Positions 59,574 through 64,000 of a stretch of DNA of 64,000 nucleotides are shown here, in pieces. Every line of letters begins with the position of its first letter. Within the stretch, counting starts at the first letter, position 1. Source of the stretch: Flavobacterium hankyongi (GTDB taxonomy: Bacteria > Bacteroidota > Bacteroidia > Flavobacteriales > Flavobacteriaceae); contig NZ_CP085725.1 of the NCBI RefSeq assembly GCF_036840915.1, positions 3,162,001 through 3,226,000 of the forward strand, in the 5' to 3' direction. Under the pieces are notes generated by a model that made no database searches, had not been told where the DNA came from, and saw only the letters and a list, made by a program, of their open reading frames with translations. Both the position numbers and the translations under genes were made by a program.

Positions 59574-62500
59574 TTACTTTTTAAGTATTAATCGTTGCGT
59601 GGCAATGTTGGTTCCATTAATTCCTTTTACAAAATAAGTACCTTCACTTAAGTGGTCAATATTGATGGTATTGGTCACATTAGCTTTCATACGCATTGTT
59701 GCTACTGTTTGCCCCAATTGGTTAACAATGGCAACATCGCCGTCTGTATCTGTATCGATATTTACTCTTCCGTTAGTTGGGTTAGGATACATTTTGAAAT
59801 TGGTAAATAAATCGAATGCTGCTGAACCAAGAGTAGTTACTGTAACACAACTTGAAGTTACCGTACAACCTGCAACCGTTACCTGTACTTTATAGTCACC
59901 TGCTACAGTAGGTGTATAACTTTGATTTGTTTCGCCAGTTAGTAATGTGTTAGGACAAGAAAACCACTGGTAAGTCGCTCCATTTTGATTAGCTGTTAAT
60001 ATACCTAAGGTTTGTGTTACATTAGAGTTTACAGCCATAGGTTCAGCAATTGAAAAGTTTTGTAATGTACTACAACCATTCGCATCGGTTACAATACACG
60101 TCCATGTACCCGCAGTTAAGCCAGTTACTGACGTAGTTCCATCACCAGTAGGATTGCCAGGAAGCCAATTATACGTATATCCACCCACACCACCTGTAGG
60201 AGTAGTGATAGAAGCCGCTCCATCGGCTCCACCATTGCAAGACACATCGGTTATTGATCCTGCAGTTACTAATAGAGGAGTAGGTTCAGTGATTGTAAAG
60301 TTAACGCTAGTAATACATCCGTTAGCATCGGTTACTGTACAGGTCCACGTACCTGCTGATAAATTAGTTACTGATGTAGTTCCGTCTCCTGTAGGATTTC
60401 CAGGTGTCCAGTTATAGGTATATCCTCCTACACCTCCTGTTGGTGTATTGATAGAAGCTGCTCCATTGTTATCGCCATTACAAGTAACATTGGTTTGTGA
60501 AGCTGCAGTTGCCACAATTGCTGTTGGTTGTGTAATTGTAAAATTTCTAGAAGTAGTACAACCATTTGCATCGGTTACAGTACACGTCCATAGTCCTGCT
60601 GTTAGACCAGTAACTGTCCTTGTTCCATCTCCAGTTGGGTTACCAGGAGTCCAGTCATACGTATATCCGCCTGCGCCGCCTGTTGCCACGTTTACGGTAG
60701 CAGCTCCATTGCTACCACCGTTACACGCTACATTCGTTTGGCTTGAAGGGTTAAGTGCCAGTGCTGAAGGTTGCGTAATTGTGAAATTTCTTGTTGCCGT
60801 ACAGCCATTCGCATCGGTCACTGTACAAGTCCATAGACCTGCTGTTAGCCCAGTTACTGTTCTGGTTCCATCTCCTGAAGGATTTCCAGGCGTCCAGTCA
60901 TATGTATATGGACCAACACCACCTGTAGCAACATTTACAGTGGCTGCTCCAGAATTCCCTCCATTACACGCTACATTCGTTTGACTTAATGGGGTCAATG
61001 TAGGATTAGAAACCGTTAGAGTAGCTGAATTGGAATTCGTAAAGCAAGCCGCTGCTCCGTTAATTAGTACACATCGGTACAAATAGCCGTTCATAGTAGT
61101 AGTAGCACCTGTAATATTCAATGTACTTGTAGTTGCATTAGAATACAAACTTCCATTGGTAATATCAGTAAAACCAGCTCCTGTATTCACTTGCCATTGA
61201 TAAGCAGTAGCTCCTGTTGTTGCTACAGTAAAGCTGGTATTGCTTAAATTACAAGCAATAGCATTGTTAGGTTGTGTATTCACTACTGGGGCTACACAGG
61301 TTAAAGTTACCGGAATTGAAATTCGGTTTGAAACTACACCTGAAAGCGTTTGTTGTATATAATAGGTTGCATTAGCTAATGTGGTATTACTTGCTAAGGC
61401 AGTTCCTCCCGTAGCTACAGAAAACCATTCTATAGTTGCACTTGGGCTTGGAGTAGTAATTAAATTAGCGAAGGTACTACCATAAGGAACGCTTTGGGTA
61501 GCATTAGATATACGTTTTACCGTTACGGGAGTTCTTGTTAAACTTTCTACAAAGCTAACAGTTTGACTCGCGTAGTAAGTTGTATTATCAGTTAAGAGAG
61601 TGGTATTAGCAAGCGCAGTTCCTCCTGTTGGTGTAGTATACCATTTAACCCCAGTTCCTGTGGCTTGTAAGCTGGTTAGGTTATTCGTGTCTCCTTTATA
61701 AATTTGTGTAGGATATAAAGTGGTTGGAGCTGCTGGTGCAATAGATATCACCACAGAAACACGATTACTAGTCACACCTGATGCATTTTCTTCTACATAA
61801 AGAACTCCACTAGAAATGGATTGACTACTAGATAAAGCCGTTCCACCTGAAGCATTAGAGAACCATTGTGCAGTAGCCCCAACGCTTGGTGTAGTTGTTA
61901 AGTTTGCTATAGTACTTCCATTATTAACAATTTGAGAAGCTTCTGATATTTTATTTACGGTGACCGCCAGTCTTGAGGTACTTTCAATGGCACTGATTGT
62001 TTGCGTAGCATAATAAGTATTACCGCTAACCAAAAGAGTTGAAGTGTCTAACGCAGTTCCTCCCGTAGAAGTACTGTACCATTTTACATTAGTACCTGTT
62101 ACTTGTAGGTCTGAAATAGTTTTTGCACCTGCATATATTTGTTTGGTCCAAGTAGTGGTAGGCGGCGATGGAATAATGGTTACACCTACTAAAGCCCTAT
62201 TGGTATTGGATTCTTCATATATGAGTTTTAAGGTGTTACTATCAGTATCTGTTACCAGAATTTTTCCATCAGTAATTACTCCAATACCCGATGGATTCGT
62301 GAAATTAGTTGTATTTCCAATAATTACAGGATTTGTACCATCTGAATTGTAAGTGGTAATTTTTCCACCCATTAATTCTGAAATGACTAATTTACCACTA
62401 GATAAGCTAGCAATTGTTCGCGGAAAGCTTAACCCTGAAATCAATGTCGTTAAGTTAGTACCATCAGCATCCATTCTTTTCACAGCGCCATTGAAAGAGT

Positions 62501-63452
62501 CTGCTATTAAAATTTTACCATCACTTTGCACGAAAAGGCCTTGGGGTCCTAGCACGTCGCCAGCATTGGTTAAAGTAGTTATTCCTGTTCCGTCTGAATT
62601 TATTCTGTAAACATAATTTTGATCGCTGAATATAATTTTTCCATCTGCCTGAATGGCCACAGCAAAAAATTCTTGAGAGGCATCTCCAGTATACAAAGTT
62701 TGAATTCCTGTTCCATTGGCATTTGCCCTTTTAATGGCAGTTGGCGTTACACCTGCACCACTCTCTGCAAATACTATTTTACCATCTGTTTGCAAAGCTA
62801 TCGCATAAGGACCATTTAATCCTGTTATTAAATTAGTACTGTTGGTACCGTCTGCATTCATTCGTTTAATGACGCCGCCATTTGCTTCAGATAGTAATAT
62901 TTTTCCATCAGATTCTATCGCTAACCCATAAGGCATATTAAATCCTGAGGCTAAGGTCGCTACCCCTGCGGGAATTATTTGATCCACATAATAATTTCCT
63001 GTTGCTAAAACTGTTATGCTAGGAAGTGGTGATCCTCCACCTGCAACATTAAACCATCGAGCGGTAGAGCCACTGCTTGGAGTACTTACTAAATTAGCCA
63101 CTGTATTCACACCAGTAAGAGTTTGTGTACTTTCAGAGATGCGACGTACTTTAATTGAAACTCTAGAAGTGCTTTCTACACCACTAACAGTTTGGCTTAA
63201 ATAATAAGTAGTATTATCTACTAGTAAAGTTGAAATTGGAATAGCTGTTCCTCCGTTAGCCACAGTGTAAAATTTTAAACTTCCTGAGGAACTCACATTC
63301 AATTGACCCACAGTGGTAGCATTTCCTGCATAGACCTGATTAGGGAATAGTGTAGTAGGTGGTGGTGTTTGTGCCCAACCTAAAGAACTAAACAAACAAA
63401 TTGCTATAATTCTCGTGATTGTCATAAATCTTTTGAGTAATAGTTTTTTCAT
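59574..63452 (-). CDS. Large surface protein with Ig-like, propeller and SprB repeats and type IX sorting domain
   Basis: A 1,292-residue secreted protein (signal ending LFSSLGWAQ). In order: Ig-like repeats (WYSTSTGGTALDTSTLLVSG-type, several copies between ~28 and ~680), a six-bladed SMP-30/NHL-like region (residues ~165-415; GKILLSEANGGVIKRMNADG and IVFAESG), an Ig domain (QWQVNTGAGFTDI), then four tandem SprB repeats (TNVACNGGNSGAATVNVATG...TCTVTDANGC; 243-bp units between about 60,010 and 60,985). The C-terminus (NFKMYPNPTNGRVNIDTD ... RLILKK) is a type A type IX sorting domain. SprB-like proteins act in gliding and adhesion; that role is suggested, not shown. Confidence 0.9.
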   Translation of the reverse strand: MKKLLLKRFMTITRIIAICLFSSLGWAQTPPPTTLFPNQVYAGNATTVGQLNVSSSGSLKFYTVANGGTAIPISTLLVDNTTYYLSQTVSGVESTSRVSIKVRRISESTQTLTGVNTVANLVSTPSSGSTARWFNVAGGGSPLPSITVLATGNYYVDQIIPAGVATLASGFNMPYGLAIESDGKILLSEANGGVIKRMNADGTNSTNLITGLNGPYAIALQTDGKIVFAESGAGVTPTAIKRANANGTGIQTLYTGDASQEFFAVAIQADGKIIFSDQNYVYRINSDGTGITTLTNAGDVLGPQGLFVQSDGKILIADSFNGAVKRMDADGTNLTTLISGLSFPRTIASLSSGKLVISELMGGKITTYNSDGTNPVIIGNTTNFTNPSGIGVITDGKILVTDTDSNTLKLIYEESNTNRALVGVTIIPSPPTTTWTKQIYAGAKTISDLQVTGTNVKWYSTSTGGTALDTSTLLVSGNTYYATQTISAIESTSRLAVTVNKISEASQIVNNGSTIANLTTTPSVGATAQWFSNASGGTALSSSQSISSGVLYVEENASGVTSNRVSVVISIAPAAPTTLYPTQIYKGDTNNLTSLQATGTGVKWYTTPTGGTALANTTLLTDNTTYYASQTVSFVESLTRTPVTVKRISNATQSVPYGSTFANLITTPSPSATIEWFSVATGGTALASNTTLANATYYIQQTLSGVVSNRISIPVTLTCVAPVVNTQPNNAIACNLSNTSFTVATTGATAYQWQVNTGAGFTDITNGSLYSNATTSTLNITGATTTMNGYLYRCVLINGAAACFTNSNSATLTVSNPTLTPLSQTNVACNGGNSGAATVNVATGGVGPYTYDWTPGNPSGDGTRTVTGLTAGLWTCTVTDANGCTATRNFTITQPSALALNPSSQTNVACNGGSNGAATVNVATGGAGGYTYDWTPGNPTGDGTRTVTGLTAGLWTCTVTDANGCTTSRNFTITQPTAIVATAASQTNVTCNGDNNGAASINTPTGGVGGYTYNWTPGNPTGDGTTSVTNLSAGTWTCTVTDANGCITSVNFTITEPTPLLVTAGSITDVSCNGGADGAASITTPTGGVGGYTYNWLPGNPTGDGTTSVTGLTAGTWTCIVTDANGCSTLQNFSIAEPMAVNSNVTQTLGILTANQNGATYQWFSCPNTLLTGETNQSYTPTVAGDYKVQVTVAGCTVTSSCVTVTTLGSAAFDLFTNFKMYPNPTNGRVNIDTDTDGDVAIVNQLGQTVATMRMKANVTNTINIDHLSEGTYFVKGINGTNIATQRLILKK

Positions 63453-63541
63453 TATTATTTATTTTAATACATACAATGCAAATTTCAAGAATGACCATTT
63501 CTTAAAAAACAAGGGGAAACCCCTGAAATTTAAATGGAGTA

Positions 63542-63571
63542 TTGTCGCCAATTTTATAATCAATACTTTTG
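63542..63571 (+). promoter_or_regulatory. Promoter of the terminal lipoprotein gene
   Basis: TTG (63542-63544) is followed 19 bases later by the exact -7 box TACTTTTG (63564-63571), 15 bases before the ATG at 63587. This is the cleanest -33/-7 pair in the window. Confidence 0.65.
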
Positions 63572-63586
63572 CTAAAAAAGGAAACA

Positions 63587-64000
63587 ATGGTTAAGCATTT
63601 TCTATTTGTTCTATTGGCTTTTATAGTAATGACTTCGTGTAAAAACCAAACAGAACAATTATACATTTATAAGGAACCTAAAATAGAGCGATTAGATGCC
63701 ACATCAGAATGGTTGCGGGATGAGAATAATTTTTTTAAGGAGAATTATAATGAAGTTTTAAATAAATTCTATTCGCAAAATATAGCCAAAGGTAATTACA
63801 CAAAAGCAGCTAAAATATTAGAGATTGTTGCAAACAAAGCCAATAGATTTCAATCGTTTAGTGACGATTTGAAGTTTAAAATAGATGAATTCAATAAAAA
63901 ATATGCTTTTAAAATAGAGGATAAAAAAAACGTATGGTTTGTGAGTGTTTTTTGTGGTCAGTATTATGCAAACAAAGGACAATTTGAAAAAGCAATAGAA
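63587..64000 (+). CDS. Lipoprotein with TPR-like N-terminus, truncated by the window end
   Basis: 138 codons are visible and the frame is still open at the edge. The lipoprotein signal is FVLLAFIVMTSCKNQ (Cys18). The following helices (SQNIAKGNYTKAAKILEIVANKANRF, FCGQYYANKGQFEKAIE) look like TPR repeats. The layout recalls the TPR sensor kinase at 43374-45083, so it may be a second such kinase. This cannot be confirmed from the part present. Confidence 0.7.
   Translation, partial: MVKHFLFVLLAFIVMTSCKNQTEQLYIYKEPKIERLDATSEWLRDENNFFKENYNEVLNKFYSQNIAKGNYTKAAKILEIVANKANRFQSFSDDLKFKIDEFNKKYAFKIEDKKNVWFVSVFCGQYYANKGQFEKAIE

Noticed and set aside
60448..60984. Open frame of 178 codons on the plus strand within the surface protein gene
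   Set aside because: It is antisense to the tandem SprB repeats and exists because the repeats share codon phase. The minus-strand frame has a signal peptide and a sorting domain.
1..64000. tRNA, rRNA or common riboswitch
   Set aside because: I looked for tRNA-like GGTTC/GTTCGA arms and conserved riboswitch cores and saw none that fit. The GTTCGAGTG pieces belong to the palindromic element.

Overview
The window is an AT-rich stretch of a Bacteroidota chromosome, most likely Flavobacterium or a close relative. Evidence: C-terminal type IX secretion sorting domains with a PNPT-type motif, SprB repeats, many promoters with the Bacteroidota -7 box TAnnTTTG, a SprT-like protease, FkbM methyltransferases, TPR sensor kinases, a type II-C CRISPR system and paired short-chain dehydrogenases. 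I saw no rRNA or tRNA gene.

Layout. 1-9.5 kb is mostly envelope housekeeping: the end of a short-chain dehydrogenase, a SprT-like protease, mannose-1-phosphate guanylyltransferase (manC), a Mla-type ABC pair, and a surface-glycan group (two glycosyltransferases, FkbM methyltransferase, Wzx-like flippase) that ends in a secreted protein. 9.6-10.9 kb is a lone AbiH abortive-infection gene. 11.2-19.3 kb holds a large LysM protein with a C-terminal glucosaminidase-like domain, followed on the same strand by four lipoprotein genes (one broken by a stop codon). It looks like a peptidoglycan-hydrolase effector with periplasmic immunity lipoproteins. 19.4-26.4 kb mixes a GT9 glycosyltransferase, an AraC regulator with two dehydrogenases, a DUF1826-like protein and a fatty-acid desaturase. 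26.8-29.9 kb encodes two multi-helix membrane proteins with C-terminal monohaem cytochrome c domains, followed by two very small membrane-peptide genes. 30-35 kb has an NHL-repeat secreted protein and a copper/redox-like group (SCO protein, CKGQC protein, AraC regulator, secreted superoxide dismutase, YHS lipoprotein).

35.4-39.2 kb is a decayed second copy of the 19-25 kb genes (135-aa gene, 83-aa remnant, frameshifted DUF1826-like gene), an orphan Rhs-type toxin C-terminus with a frameshift, and two lipoproteins. Two further stumps of the DUF1826 5' end lie in tandem there. The region appears to have been reshuffled by recombination between repeated cassettes. 39.2-42.7 kb has a DUF6161-like membrane protein and a helix-turn-helix regulator behind a cluster of GACAC operators.

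43-46 kb is a two-component system: a small lipoprotein, a TPR sensor kinase and a LuxR-type response regulator. 46-59 kb includes a HsdR-N-like nuclease and a complete type II-C CRISPR-Cas locus: tracrRNA on the minus strand, a 1,527-aa cas9, an array of 37 repeats and 36 spacers, a REP-type (RAYT) transposase, and cas2 and cas1 on the opposite strand. A near-palindromic motif (ACGGTTTTCCGTA) occurs upstream of the two-component operon, a small secreted-protein gene, tracrRNA/cas9 and the cas1 intergenic region, which suggests a shared regulator. The window ends with secreted DNase-like genes, a 1,292-aa SprB-repeat surface protein and the start of a lipoprotein gene.

The most interesting items are the possible regulatory link between the two-component system and the CRISPR locus, the RAYT gene that carries a 20-bp palindrome inside its own coding sequence at the cas2 boundary, the cytochrome pair with two micropeptides, and the recombining effector/immunity cassettes.
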